A DNA stretch of 64,000 nucleotides from NCBI RefSeq assembly GCF_007655305.1, contig NZ_VLOG01000041.1, forward strand, positions 31,376 through 95,375. The letters run 5' to 3'. This stretch comes from Algoriphagus algorifonticola (GTDB lineage Bacteria; Bacteroidota; Bacteroidia; Cytophagales; Cyclobacteriaceae). The translations under genes and the position numbers were made by a program. Below are positions 33,932 through 41,909 of this stretch, piece by piece. Position 1 is the first letter of the stretch. Every line of letters starts with the position of its first letter. The notes under the pieces were generated by a model. The model saw only the letters and a program-made list of their open reading frames with translations. It was not told the origin of the DNA and did no database searches.

Positions 33932-35122
33932 ATGATAGAAAAATTCAGGCGTTTATTTAATCAGCATTTTTCAGAGAAATCTTACGCTGAATTTTTAAAT
34001 TCCATTGACAGGGATTTTGATCATAGACCGACTTTTAGAATCGCGGAAACCCCTTTTTTTATTCCTAAAGAATTTCAACAGCAACTCATAGAGGCGAGTC
34101 AGGAGGTTATCCAATTCATCAAAAGACCGGATTTCAAGCAATTGACCCAAAAAGCGATTGACCTGAATGTCTCAGTACCGAATGAGGATGCACATACCCA
34201 GTTTTTGGCTATTGACTTTGGGGTCTGCATGGAGGATGGAAAATTGACCCCCAAGTTGATCGAAGTACAGGGCTTTCCTTCGGTATTCAACTTTCAATAC
34301 AATCTCAATCAGAAATTTCAGGAGGAATACCCATTCCTTTCCGAATTGACACCCTATTTCCCCGGAGTAGATTCTGAGAAGTATTTAGAAATTCTCAAAA
34401 AAGTGGTCCTCGGGGTACATAAGCCGGAAGAGGTAATTTTATTGGAAATCGAGCCTGAAAAGCAGAATACGAAAATTGATTTTTATTACTGCAAAAAGGA
34501 TTTGGAAGTGCCTTTTGTTTGCGTTACTCAAATTAGAAAAGAGGGAAAGAAATTATTTTATACAGACGAAAAGGGGAAAGAAATTCAGATAAAGAGGATC
34601 TACAATCGGGTAATCTTTGATGAACTCAATGCCAGACCTGATTTAAAGATGCAATTCAGCTTTGAAGAGGAATTGGACGTGGAGTGGGCAGGACACCCTA
34701 ATTGGTATACTAGAATTTCAAAATTTATTTTGCCTTATCTGAGAGGTCCATATTTTATTGAGACCACTTTACTAAGTGAGTTGAAGGAAATTCCTGAGGA
34801 TTTGGAAAATTACGTATTAAAGCCTCTTTTTTCTTTTTCTGGTGCCGGAGTAATATTCAATGTAAGTAAGGAGGATATTGAAAAAGTGAAGCAGAAGGAT
34901 TTGTATATTCTTCAAAAGAAAGTTCAATATGAACCCGTAATTCAATCTCCAACAGGAGGAGTAAAAGTAGAAGTAAGAGTTTTAGCTCTTTGGCCCGAGA
35001 ACGATGTATCTCCAACCTTAGTTGGTAATTTATCCCGATTGAGTAGAGGGGAGATGATTGGCGTAAAGTTCAATAAAGACAAGGATTGGGTTGGAGGCTC
35101 TATTGGGCTTTTTGAAAAGTGA
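33932..35122 (+). CDS. ATP-grasp-like protein, last gene of the amidoligase cluster
   Basis: 396 residues, no signal peptide. The C-terminal half has ENYVLKPLFSFSGAGVIFNVSKEDIEKV and LYILQKKVQYEPVIQ…VKVEVRVLALW, a lysine-Gly loop and strand pattern like the ATP-binding part of ATP-grasp or glutathionylspermidine-synthase-like enzymes. The N-terminal half has LTPKLIEVQGFPSVF, with E and Q where metal ligands could lie. I do not recognise a named family. Co-transcription with the four genes before it (4 to 41 base gaps) suggests a second peptide-bond step. A terminator follows at 35144. Confidence 0.75.
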   Translation: MIEKFRRLFNQHFSEKSYAEFLNSIDRDFDHRPTFRIAETPFFIPKEFQQQLIEASQEVIQFIKRPDFKQLTQKAIDLNVSVPNEDAHTQFLAIDFGVCMEDGKLTPKLIEVQGFPSVFNFQYNLNQKFQEEYPFLSELTPYFPGVDSEKYLEILKKVVLGVHKPEEVILLEIEPEKQNTKIDFYYCKKDLEVPFVCVTQIRKEGKKLFYTDEKGKEIQIKRIYNRVIFDELNARPDLKMQFSFEEELDVEWAGHPNWYTRISKFILPYLRGPYFIETTLLSELKEIPEDLENYVLKPLFSFSGAGVIFNVSKEDIEKVKQKDLYILQKKVQYEPVIQSPTGGVKVEVRVLALWPENDVSPTLVGNLSRLSRGEMIGVKFNKDKDWVGGSIGLFEK

Positions 35123-35143
35123 TATGAAAGCAGATAAAAATTG

Positions 35144-35175
35144 AAAAGCCAAAGTCTGAAAGAGCTTTGGCTTTT
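35144..35175. terminator. Terminator between the amidoligase cluster and pyrE
   Basis: AAAAGCCAAAG (35144-35154) pairs perfectly with CTTTGGCTTTT (35165-35175). The A/T flanks suit both the cluster and the convergent pyrE gene. Confidence 0.85.
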
Positions 35176-35222
35176 GTATTTAGATGGTTTTTAGCTTTCA
35201 ATTAAATATCCCAGATCGTCTA

Positions 35223-35867
35223 TTATGGGGTCCAATTAGCAGGATCTTTCCTCCAGGTTTCCAGGGATTTTAAAACCTCATCACTGATATACTTCTTTTC
35301 TACGGCTCTAGGCAACATGGCTTCATAATTAGACAATACCACCAATTTGATCCCTGCTTCCTCGAAATTATCATCTGCAACAGAGAATCCATAGCTAAAA
35401 ATCGCTACCATTCCCATTACTTCAAATCCGGCATTTTTCAAATCCTGTACCGCTTTCAAGGAACTTCCCCCTGTAGATACCAAATCCTCAACGACCACCA
35501 CTTTTTGTCCCGGTCTGACTTTTCCCTCTATCATGTTTTCCATTCCATGTCCTTTGGGTTTGGAACGCACATAGATAAATGGAAGCTTCAGATCATTGGC
35601 AATCAATGCTCCTTGTGGAATACCTGCTGTAGCAACTCCCGCAATAGCTTCTGCTTCCGGATAAAAATGTTGGATACTTTTCACTAGGTTTTCCTTTATT
35701 AAATCTCTGACAGCAGGAAAAGAAAGTGAAAGTCTATTGTCACAATAGATGGGGGATTTCCAGCCTGAGGCCCAGGTAAAGGGCTTTTCAGGTTGAAGTC
35801 GGATAGCTTGGATTTGCAAGAGTTGGTCTGCTACTTCAGCAGCAATTGAAGAGTCTAAAATTTCCAT
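35223..35867 (-). CDS. pyrE: Orotate phosphoribosyltransferase
   Basis: 214 residues. The PRPP-binding motif is VVVVEDLVSTGGSSLKAV (about 119-136); the start has KPFTWASGWKSPIYCDNR, typical of OPRT, and Lys-rich RSKPKGHG forms the flexible loop. It makes OMP from orotate and PRPP in pyrimidine synthesis. It stands alone, convergent with the amidoligase cluster. Confidence 0.95.
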   Translation of the reverse strand: MEILDSSIAAEVADQLLQIQAIRLQPEKPFTWASGWKSPIYCDNRLSLSFPAVRDLIKENLVKSIQHFYPEAEAIAGVATAGIPQGALIANDLKLPFIYVRSKPKGHGMENMIEGKVRPGQKVVVVEDLVSTGGSSLKAVQDLKNAGFEVMGMVAIFSYGFSVADDNFEEAGIKLVVLSNYEAMLPRAVEKKYISDEVLKSLETWRKDPANWTP

Positions 35868-35963
35868 GCTTCAAAAATAAGTGAATATGATGGTTTCGGG
35901 TTGTGGTAAGTGATTTTTTTATGCATTTTTGGCGCTTACCCAATCAACAGTACTGATTCTTCC

Positions 35964-36641
35964 ATGAGAATTTTTGTAAATGATAAACCAATGGATTTGA
36001 TCGGTTTCGAAGATCTAAATCCAAAAAAGAAGTTTGATGCAATTTTTTCGGATTCTGAAGAACTTCCGCCTGCAAGTCAGTGGCAGGAAGACATCCTTTT
36101 TCAGGAGCCCTCACATGATTTGATTATCAAAATCCTTTATCAACTTCGTACCCGTAAACTCAAAGATCTGGACTCTGTCACTTTAGTAAGCCGGAATAAG
36201 GATGAATTGAAAAAATTTGTCAAAAGCAGATTTTCCATCATCAAAGCAGCAGGGGGTATAGTGACCAAAAAGAATCAGATTTTACTCATTTTTAGACTAG
36301 GTAAATGGGATTTCCCAAAGGGGAAATTTGAAAAGGGCGAAACCCCTAAAGAATGTGCTGTCAGAGAGGTGGAAGAGGAATGCGCCATTCATGTTAAGGC
36401 TGGAAAACCCATTTGTAATACTTGGCATACCTATACTCAAAACCGAAAGAGTATTTTAAAGAAAACCTATTGGTTTGCGATGGAGTGCGTATCTGATGCT
36501 GAGATGAAGCCTCAAAAAGAAGAGGGGATTGATGACATTCGCTGGTTTCCAGAAGCAGAGACAAAAATAGCTTTAATTAATTCATACCCTTCAATGAGAT
36601 GGCTTTTTAAGCATTTTCTCAAAGAGCACTTTAAGCATTAA
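35964..36641 (+). CDS. NUDIX hydrolase with an N-terminal extension
   Basis: About 225 residues from ATG 35964. Residues about 95-215 form the NUDIX domain with the box GKFEKGETPKECAVREVEEECAI; all metal-binding Glu are kept, with Cys in place of the last Gly. The N-terminal 90 residues (RIFVNDKPMDLIGFEDLNPK…) are not recognised. It hydrolyses a nucleoside-diphosphate derivative of unknown kind. The 3' end overlaps coaD by 4 bases, convergent. Confidence 0.85.
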   Translation: MRIFVNDKPMDLIGFEDLNPKKKFDAIFSDSEELPPASQWQEDILFQEPSHDLIIKILYQLRTRKLKDLDSVTLVSRNKDELKKFVKSRFSIIKAAGGIVTKKNQILLIFRLGKWDFPKGKFEKGETPKECAVREVEEECAIHVKAGKPICNTWHTYTQNRKSILKKTYWFAMECVSDAEMKPQKEEGIDDIRWFPEAETKIALINSYPSMRWLFKHFLKEHFKH

Positions 36642-37093
36642 ATAGAGTAGGGTAGAAACTCGCTCACATCGCCACCATATCTATGTACCTCACGAATGAC
36701 AGTAGAGGAGATTGCTGCGAATTGAGGAGTGGTGATTAAAAAAACGGTTTCCAGATCTTCGTTGAGGTAGCGATTCATCTGAGAAATGGTATTTTCATAT
36801 TCAAAGTCTGTAGTATTTCTCAGACCTCTGATCAAAAAGTTTGCTCCGTGTTTTTTGGCTAAAGTGGAGGTCAGTTCATTGTAAACAATCACCTTCACAT
36901 TAGGCATATCTACATAAACAGATTCAATTTTTTCCACCATCAGATCAATATCGAAGTATCGATTTTTTTTGGTTGAATTGTAACCGATCCCGATAATAAC
37001 CTCATCAAAAATGTCCAGGCTACGGATGACAATGTCATGATGCCCTTTGGTGTAAGGATCAAAAGAACCAGGGAAGATTGCTACTTTGCTCAT
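36638..37093 (-). CDS. coaD: Phosphopantetheine adenylyltransferase
   Basis: 151 residues from the ATG at 37093. The nucleotidyltransferase motif is GSFDPYTKGHHDIV (HxGH-like T/K-G-H), with NYxTKKNRYF-like GYNSTKKNRYF and FLIRGLRNTTDFEYE typical of CoaD, and ISSTVIRE near the end. It makes dephospho-CoA from ATP and phosphopantetheine. It follows the DUF3822 gene by 2 bases, an association frequent in Bacteroidota. Confidence 0.95.
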   Translation of the reverse strand: MSKVAIFPGSFDPYTKGHHDIVIRSLDIFDEVIIGIGYNSTKKNRYFDIDLMVEKIESVYVDMPNVKVIVYNELTSTLAKKHGANFLIRGLRNTTDFEYENTISQMNRYLNEDLETVFLITTPQFAAISSTVIREVHRYGGDVSEFLPYSI

Positions 37094-37095
37094 AA

Positions 37096-37914
37096 TTAAA
37101 GGTATTGCCAAGAGACCTCAAATAGCCCCAGATCTTTTAAATGTTTGAATCCATGGGAATAATTTTGGTTTGCATGAGGAACCAGAATTCTGAAGTTTTG
37201 AAAATATTGTTTCCCCCAGTTTTCGGTGATTTCGCTTTTTGCCGGTATTCCGAAAACACTGATTCTCACGTGATTTCTATCGTAATGTAGCTGCTCTATC
37301 AGGATTAGAACATATTTTAAAATATCATCCTTAGACTGAATCTCAAACAAGTTGAATGTACTGAGCTCTTGATCCGTAAAGGCCGCCACATACATTTGCT
37401 TCCCAAATACATTGACGAGTATTTCCTGCCCGATCAAATTGAATCTTTCCTTGAAAAGGTAAGATAGAAATGAACAGGATCCATGATAGAAACTGAGATC
37501 TGAAAATCTAGCTTCCAGATGCTTCTTCATTTTTTCATCTACATAGGAAAGCACTTGCAAATTATTGCTGTCCAATGGAGTGTTGAAGTAAAAGGCATGA
37601 TCCGTAACTTCCTTGGAAAAACTTAAGAATTGAGCTTCATTTCCTGATGAGTACAACACTCCTGGAACCAAGCTGAATCCTGGGTGGTGAATGAATAATC
37701 GGGCCGGCACATCCAATCGTAGCAATGGATCAGTTAGGATTAATTGATCCAGGCTTTTTAGATTCAACTTAGGATAATAATGAATTCCCGTGTTGGATTG
37801 ATTTTGATCTTTTGCGAAGATGACCAAAAAGTCGGGGTATAAAAAAAGTGATAAGCTTGCTGTATCCTCTACATCAAACTTATCACTTTTGAATACTTTG
37901 AGAGTATTTTCCAA
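37096..37914 (-). CDS. DUF3822 family protein
   Basis: 272 residues, no signal peptide. Features include SLFLYPDFLVIFAKDQNQ, FINVFG-like ILVNVFGKQMYVAAFTDQELSTFNLFEIQSKDDILKYVLILIEQLHYDRN, and ISVFGIPAKSEI. This alternating-strand pattern, with its place directly upstream of coaD, is what I know as DUF3822 of Bacteroidota, perhaps an actin/PilM-like fold. The biochemical role is unknown. Confidence 0.75.
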   Translation of the reverse strand: MENTLKVFKSDKFDVEDTASLSLFLYPDFLVIFAKDQNQSNTGIHYYPKLNLKSLDQLILTDPLLRLDVPARLFIHHPGFSLVPGVLYSSGNEAQFLSFSKEVTDHAFYFNTPLDSNNLQVLSYVDEKMKKHLEARFSDLSFYHGSCSFLSYLFKERFNLIGQEILVNVFGKQMYVAAFTDQELSTFNLFEIQSKDDILKYVLILIEQLHYDRNHVRISVFGIPAKSEITENWGKQYFQNFRILVPHANQNYSHGFKHLKDLGLFEVSWQYL

Positions 37915-37927
37915 AATTAGGAGGGGA

Positions 37928-38509
37928 TTATTTCCAGTTACCTTCAGTAGAAGCGTCAGTTCTGGATCCTACTCTTAATGCTTTTTCGTTGTTGTTTAAT
38001 CTTCTCTCAGGATTAATTGGAGCAGGGTCTCTAATTTCAAATACGTTGATTTGGTAGTTGTTTCTTTCGATTTTATCTGCAAAGAACTCGAACATTTTGC
38101 CTCCAGATCCTGGTACTACAGCCAAAGCCTCTAGGTTGAAGTCAGGATATTTTCTTTCGTTGAACAAAGAGTCCATCACATTTACCGAACCTAAGGTATC
38201 GAAAGTCACAGTAGTTTCTTCCTTACCATAATCCAATAACTTGGTAGTTTCAGTTCTTTGTACCAACCAGATCTCACCGTTTTGGATGAAGTTTTTCAAA
38301 TCATTCCAGTTGTCAGCATACTTACCGTTAGATGCTTGGTAAGCCAACTGTGCATCGCGAAGCATCTGTAGTTTTTCGATGATTGCACTTTCGATAAGAG
38401 CAACTCTTTTCTCTTCTTCTACGACATTATCTACCCCTTTATAAAGGAGATAGCCAAGAGCAATTGCTACTGCGAAGAAAACAAAGGATAATACTTTGGT
38501 TAAATTCAT
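37928..38509 (-). CDS. Membrane-anchored protein with pilin-like N-terminus, unknown function
   Basis: 193 residues. One N-terminal helix (about 5-22), then EKRVALIESAIIEKLQMLRDAQLAYQASNGKYADNWNDLKNFI, a helix-plus-loop pattern like type II pseudopilins, and a mixed C-terminal domain. No prepilin cleavage site is seen, so it is an ordinary single-pass protein facing the periplasm. It precedes DUF3822 and coaD on the same strand with a 13-base gap. I do not recognise a named family. Confidence 0.72.
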   Translation of the reverse strand: MNLTKVLSFVFFAVAIALGYLLYKGVDNVVEEEKRVALIESAIIEKLQMLRDAQLAYQASNGKYADNWNDLKNFIQNGEIWLVQRTETTKLLDYGKEETTVTFDTLGSVNVMDSLFNERKYPDFNLEALAVVPGSGGKMFEFFADKIERNNYQINVFEIRDPAPINPERRLNNNEKALRVGSRTDASTEGNWK

Positions 38510-38558
38510 TTTGTTGAAATTTTAAAATCTGGGTAAGGTTGAAGGTTTTTAAAACGTG

Positions 38559-39068
38559 CTATTTTAGATAATTATTTTCAAAATTAAAATATCCTTTCCA
38601 CAATCCTAAGTCCTTTAGGGAATTAATTCCCCAAAAGATTTGATGAACTGACTCTGGAGGCAATGAATGGAGCTCTGAAATAGACATCCATGCAATTTCG
38701 GTAATTATTTGGTGATTATCCTCTAATTCTGGGTCTTTTCCCAATTTTACTTGCCCTGAGCCCGATTTTACCTCGAAAAACAGCTCAATTGCATGTAAAG
38801 GTGGGCGTAAAAACTCGTGAACGAAAAGAAAATCCCCAATTTCTACTGTCAAGCCGGTCTCTTCTGCGAATTCGCGCCTCAGATTATTTTTAGCATCGGA
38901 ACCGTAATTCATACCACCTCCCGGAACTGACCAAAATATTCTGTCGTCTCCCATCAAATGACGAATCATTAAGATTTTTTCATCTTGAATAAAAATCCCG
39001 TTTACTCTAGTCCGGAGTTGATTACCAAATTTTGATGTGATTTCCTTACCGATTTTGTCTTGCTTCAT
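38559..39068 (-). CDS. NUDIX hydrolase
   Basis: 169 residues from the ATG at 39068. The NUDIX box is GGMNYGSDAKNNLRREFAEETGL. The catalytic REFAEE core is intact, but the first Glu of the box (GX5E) is Ser. Starting further upstream would run into the divergent helicase gene, whose start lies only 14 bases away. Substrate unknown. Confidence 0.85.
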   Translation of the reverse strand: MKQDKIGKEITSKFGNQLRTRVNGIFIQDEKILMIRHLMGDDRIFWSVPGGGMNYGSDAKNNLRREFAEETGLTVEIGDFLFVHEFLRPPLHAIELFFEVKSGSGQVKLGKDPELEDNHQIITEIAWMSISELHSLPPESVHQIFWGINSLKDLGLWKGYFNFENNYLK

Positions 39069-39082
39069 GTACTTTCGCCAAT

Positions 39083-40522
39083 ATGGGTAAAGATAGTCAA
39101 GCTGCTTGGAAGGCCTCAGAATTGATCCGGAAAAATTTCCCCTTTGATCCCACTTCCGGTCAATCTTCTTTTTTCCAAAAAATGGATGCCTTTCTTTCCT
39201 TGGAACCAGGAGAAAAGCCTTGTTTTGTTTTGAGAGGATATGCCGGAACCGGAAAAACTTCGGTGATTTCTGCTTTGGTTCAAAGCCTTCCCAAACTAAA
39301 AATGAGATCTCTTTTATTGGCACCTACCGGAAGAGCTGCCAAAGTAATGAGTAATTATAGTGGAAGGGCTGCCTATACCATTCATAAGATTATCTATAAG
39401 CCAAAAGGTGAAATGGGGGCTCTATCCAATGGCTTTGTTCTACAAAAAAATTATTACAAAGACACTGTATTTATCGTAGATGAATCTTCCATGCTGGCAG
39501 ATGACGGAGGAATGTCGGGAAATTTGCTGGGAGATTTGATCCGCTTTGTTTTTAGTGAAGAAAGTAACCGATTGATATTGGTGGGAGATACAGCCCAACT
39601 TCCTCCTGTGGGCTCAGAATACAGTCCTGCATTGGATTCTAATTACCTCACTCGCTATTTCCGATTGCAAACAGATCAGATTGAATTGACCGAGGTTATG
39701 CGCCAAAGGTTGGAGTCAGGTATACTATTTAATGCCACCCAATTGAGAGATCAGGTTTTGAAAGAAAAGCCTGCTGTTCAGATCATGACTTCTCAATTCC
39801 GTGATATTTTCAAGATGACCGGGGAGAAATTGGAGGATGGATTACGCTATGCTTATGACAAGTACGGGACTGAAAACACGGTAATCATCACTCGGTCGAA
39901 CAAGAATGCAGTCCAATACAATTTGTACATACGAAAGGTCATTCACTTTTTTGAAGATGAGATCAGCTCGGGTGATTTACTGATGATCGTGAAAAACAAT
40001 TACACCTATATGGCTGATTCGGATAGGGTCAACTTTTTAGCAAATGGGGATATGGCGGAAATCATGAAGATCCGCTCCTTTGAGGAGCTTTATGGCTTAC
40101 GCTTTGCGACTTTGGAATTACGTCTTCTGGATTATCCAGAAGAACCACACTTTGAGGCAAAAGTCATTTTAGACACGCTTTATTCACCCAGCCCCTCATT
40201 GACAAGGGAGCAATATAAAAGTTTGTATGAGCAGGTTTCTGAGGACTATGCAGATATAGCGAATAAAACTGAGCGAATGGAGATGATCCGAAAAGATCCC
40301 TACTTGAATGCATTACAAGTTAAGTTCGCATATGCTTTGACTTGTCATAAGGCACAAGGAGGGCAATGGAAGGCAGTTTTTGTAGATCAGGGCTATTTGC
40401 CTGATGATACTGTGGATAAAGACTTTATCCGATGGTTATATACTGCAGTCACTAGATCCTCTGAGGAGTTATATTTAGTGAATTTTTCCCAGGGCTTCTT
40501 TGTTAAGAATTCAGGTATTTAG
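39083..40522 (+). CDS. RecD-like superfamily 1 helicase (AAA ATPase)
   Basis: 479 residues. Walker A is GYAGTGKTS (about 52-60) and Walker B is VDESSM (about 133-138). TAQLPPVGSEYS forms motif III and ALTCHKAQGGQWKAVFVDQ motif V, with WLYTAVTRSSEELYL as motif VI. It resembles the RecD/TraA C-terminal half without a RecD N-terminal domain. DNA unwinding or repair is likely. It is divergent from the NUDIX gene. Confidence 0.9.
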   Translation: MGKDSQAAWKASELIRKNFPFDPTSGQSSFFQKMDAFLSLEPGEKPCFVLRGYAGTGKTSVISALVQSLPKLKMRSLLLAPTGRAAKVMSNYSGRAAYTIHKIIYKPKGEMGALSNGFVLQKNYYKDTVFIVDESSMLADDGGMSGNLLGDLIRFVFSEESNRLILVGDTAQLPPVGSEYSPALDSNYLTRYFRLQTDQIELTEVMRQRLESGILFNATQLRDQVLKEKPAVQIMTSQFRDIFKMTGEKLEDGLRYAYDKYGTENTVIITRSNKNAVQYNLYIRKVIHFFEDEISSGDLLMIVKNNYTYMADSDRVNFLANGDMAEIMKIRSFEELYGLRFATLELRLLDYPEEPHFEAKVILDTLYSPSPSLTREQYKSLYEQVSEDYADIANKTERMEMIRKDPYLNALQVKFAYALTCHKAQGGQWKAVFVDQGYLPDDTVDKDFIRWLYTAVTRSSEELYLVNFSQGFFVKNSGI

Positions 40523-40646
40523 AAAACTTAACATTCCCTTTCCATGAATTTTGGCAAGGTATTTTCGGATATTTGATGAAAGCTTTAGAAATTTAGCCTT
40601 AAAGAGTAATTAGAATTAAAATTTGAACTCAATAATTAACATAATC

Positions 40647-41042
40647 ATGAAAAAATTAGGATTGATCTTGACCCTCTTTGCAATGGTTTTTGCTTTCCAG
40701 GCGAATGCTCAAAGCGAATCTGGCGCAGTAATTACCTTCAAAGAAAAATCAGTGGATTTCGGTGATATCACCCAAGGTGACAAGGTTTCCCATACTTTCG
40801 AGCTGACGAATACTGGTACTACTCCATTGATTATTTCCAATGTAGCGGCCACTTGTGGTTGTACTGTTCCTTCTTGGCCTAAAGACCCGATTGCTCCAGG
40901 CGCGAAAGCAAAAATCGAAGTATCCTTCAACTCAGCTGGAAAAATGGGTAAGCAAAACTCAGTAGTAAGAATTTATTCAAATGCTTCTGAGCCAATCGAA
41001 AAAGTATCTTTGATTTCTAACGTTTTGCCTAAAACGAAATAA
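40647..41042 (+). CDS. DUF1573 secreted protein
   Basis: 131 residues. The signal peptide is cut after about FQANAQ (20). One Ig-like DUF1573 domain follows, with ITFKEKSVDFGDITQGDKVSHTFELTNTG and the family signature CGCTVPSWPKDPIAPG. Its role is unknown, but such proteins are abundant in Bacteroidota envelopes. The ATG at 40647 directly precedes the leader; the frame is open from a TTG at 40623. Confidence 0.92.
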   Translation: MKKLGLILTLFAMVFAFQANAQSESGAVITFKEKSVDFGDITQGDKVSHTFELTNTGTTPLIISNVAATCGCTVPSWPKDPIAPGAKAKIEVSFNSAGKMGKQNSVVRIYSNASEPIEKVSLISNVLPKTK

Positions 41043-41060
41043 TAATTTTGTAATTGATGG

Positions 41061-41092
41061 AAAGCCTGTCTTAACTTTGGACAGGCTTTTTT
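41061..41092 (+). terminator. Terminator after the DUF1573 gene
   Basis: AAAGCCTGTC (41061-41070) and GACAGGCTTT (41080-41089) form a 10-base stem with a 9-base loop and a T run to 41092, 18 bases after the stop. Confidence 0.92.
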
Positions 41093-41113
41093 GTGCCCAA
41101 AAATTACCCCACT

Positions 41114-41863
41114 ATGGAAATATTCATGCAGTCCGAAACCTGGATCGCACTTCTCACTTTGACATTTCTGGAAATAGTATTAGGTGTAGACAACATCATA
41201 TTTATTTCCATTGTATCCAATAAGCTACCGGAAGCTCAGCAGCCCAAAGCGCGAAATTTAGGATTGACTCTGGCTTTAGTTTTTAGGATAGGCCTATTAT
41301 TAGGGATTTCTTATATAGTACGATTCACCCAGCCTCTATTGACGGTTTTTGAATACGATTTCAGTGGAAGAGATTTGATTCTGTTGTTTGGAGGTTTATT
41401 CCTCCTTTTTAAATCTACTATGGAAATTCACCATAAGATGGAAGGTGATCCTCAAGAAATAAAAGCCAACACTGCGAAGAGTTTTGGGTCAGTCATCGCC
41501 CAAATAGTATTCTTGGATATCATTTTTTCTTTTGACAGTATTCTGACAGCAGTCGGTTTGGTGGATCATGTGATCATCATGATTATTGCAGTTGTAATCT
41601 CTTTGGGAATTATGATGGCATTTGCCGGAAAAATCAGTCGCTTTATCAATCAACATCCGACATTGCAGATTTTGGCTCTGTCCTTTCTGATATTAATTGG
41701 CTTTATGCTATTCTTGGAAGGCTTTCACCAAGAAGTTCCAAAGGGATACATCTATTTCGCAGTATTCTTTTCCTTGAGTGTGGAGCTGTTGAATATTCGT
41801 GTGAGAAAGAAATCAACCGATCCAGTAGAATTGAAACCAAGACTAAAAGAAGAAGAAAATTGA
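41114..41863 (+). CDS. TerC family integral membrane protein
   Basis: 249 residues with about seven membrane helices. The TerC motifs are EIVLGVDNIIFISIVSNKL near the start and FSFDSILTAVGL in the second half, carrying the conserved Asp that probably bind a metal ion. TerC/Alx proteins export Mn2+ or assist metalation of exported proteins. The ATG at 41114 is preferred because the in-frame GTG at 41093 overlaps the terminator. Confidence 0.92.
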   Translation: MEIFMQSETWIALLTLTFLEIVLGVDNIIFISIVSNKLPEAQQPKARNLGLTLALVFRIGLLLGISYIVRFTQPLLTVFEYDFSGRDLILLFGGLFLLFKSTMEIHHKMEGDPQEIKANTAKSFGSVIAQIVFLDIIFSFDSILTAVGLVDHVIIMIIAVVISLGIMMAFAGKISRFINQHPTLQILALSFLILIGFMLFLEGFHQEVPKGYIYFAVFFSLSVELLNIRVRKKSTDPVELKPRLKEEEN

Positions 41864-41868
41864 TTTGG

Positions 41869-41899
41869 AACCCCGGAAGTGATTTCGGGGTTTTCTTTT
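41869..41899 (+). terminator. Terminator after the TerC gene
   Basis: AACCCCGgaa (41869) pairs with tttCGGGGTT (41882-41892), followed by TTCTTTTTTTT. Confidence 0.8.
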
Positions 41900-41909
41900 T
41901 TTTACACCC

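Noticed and set aside
35872..35879. TATTTTTG as a -7 box for pyrE
   Set aside because: It would place the transcript start at or inside the start codon at 35867.
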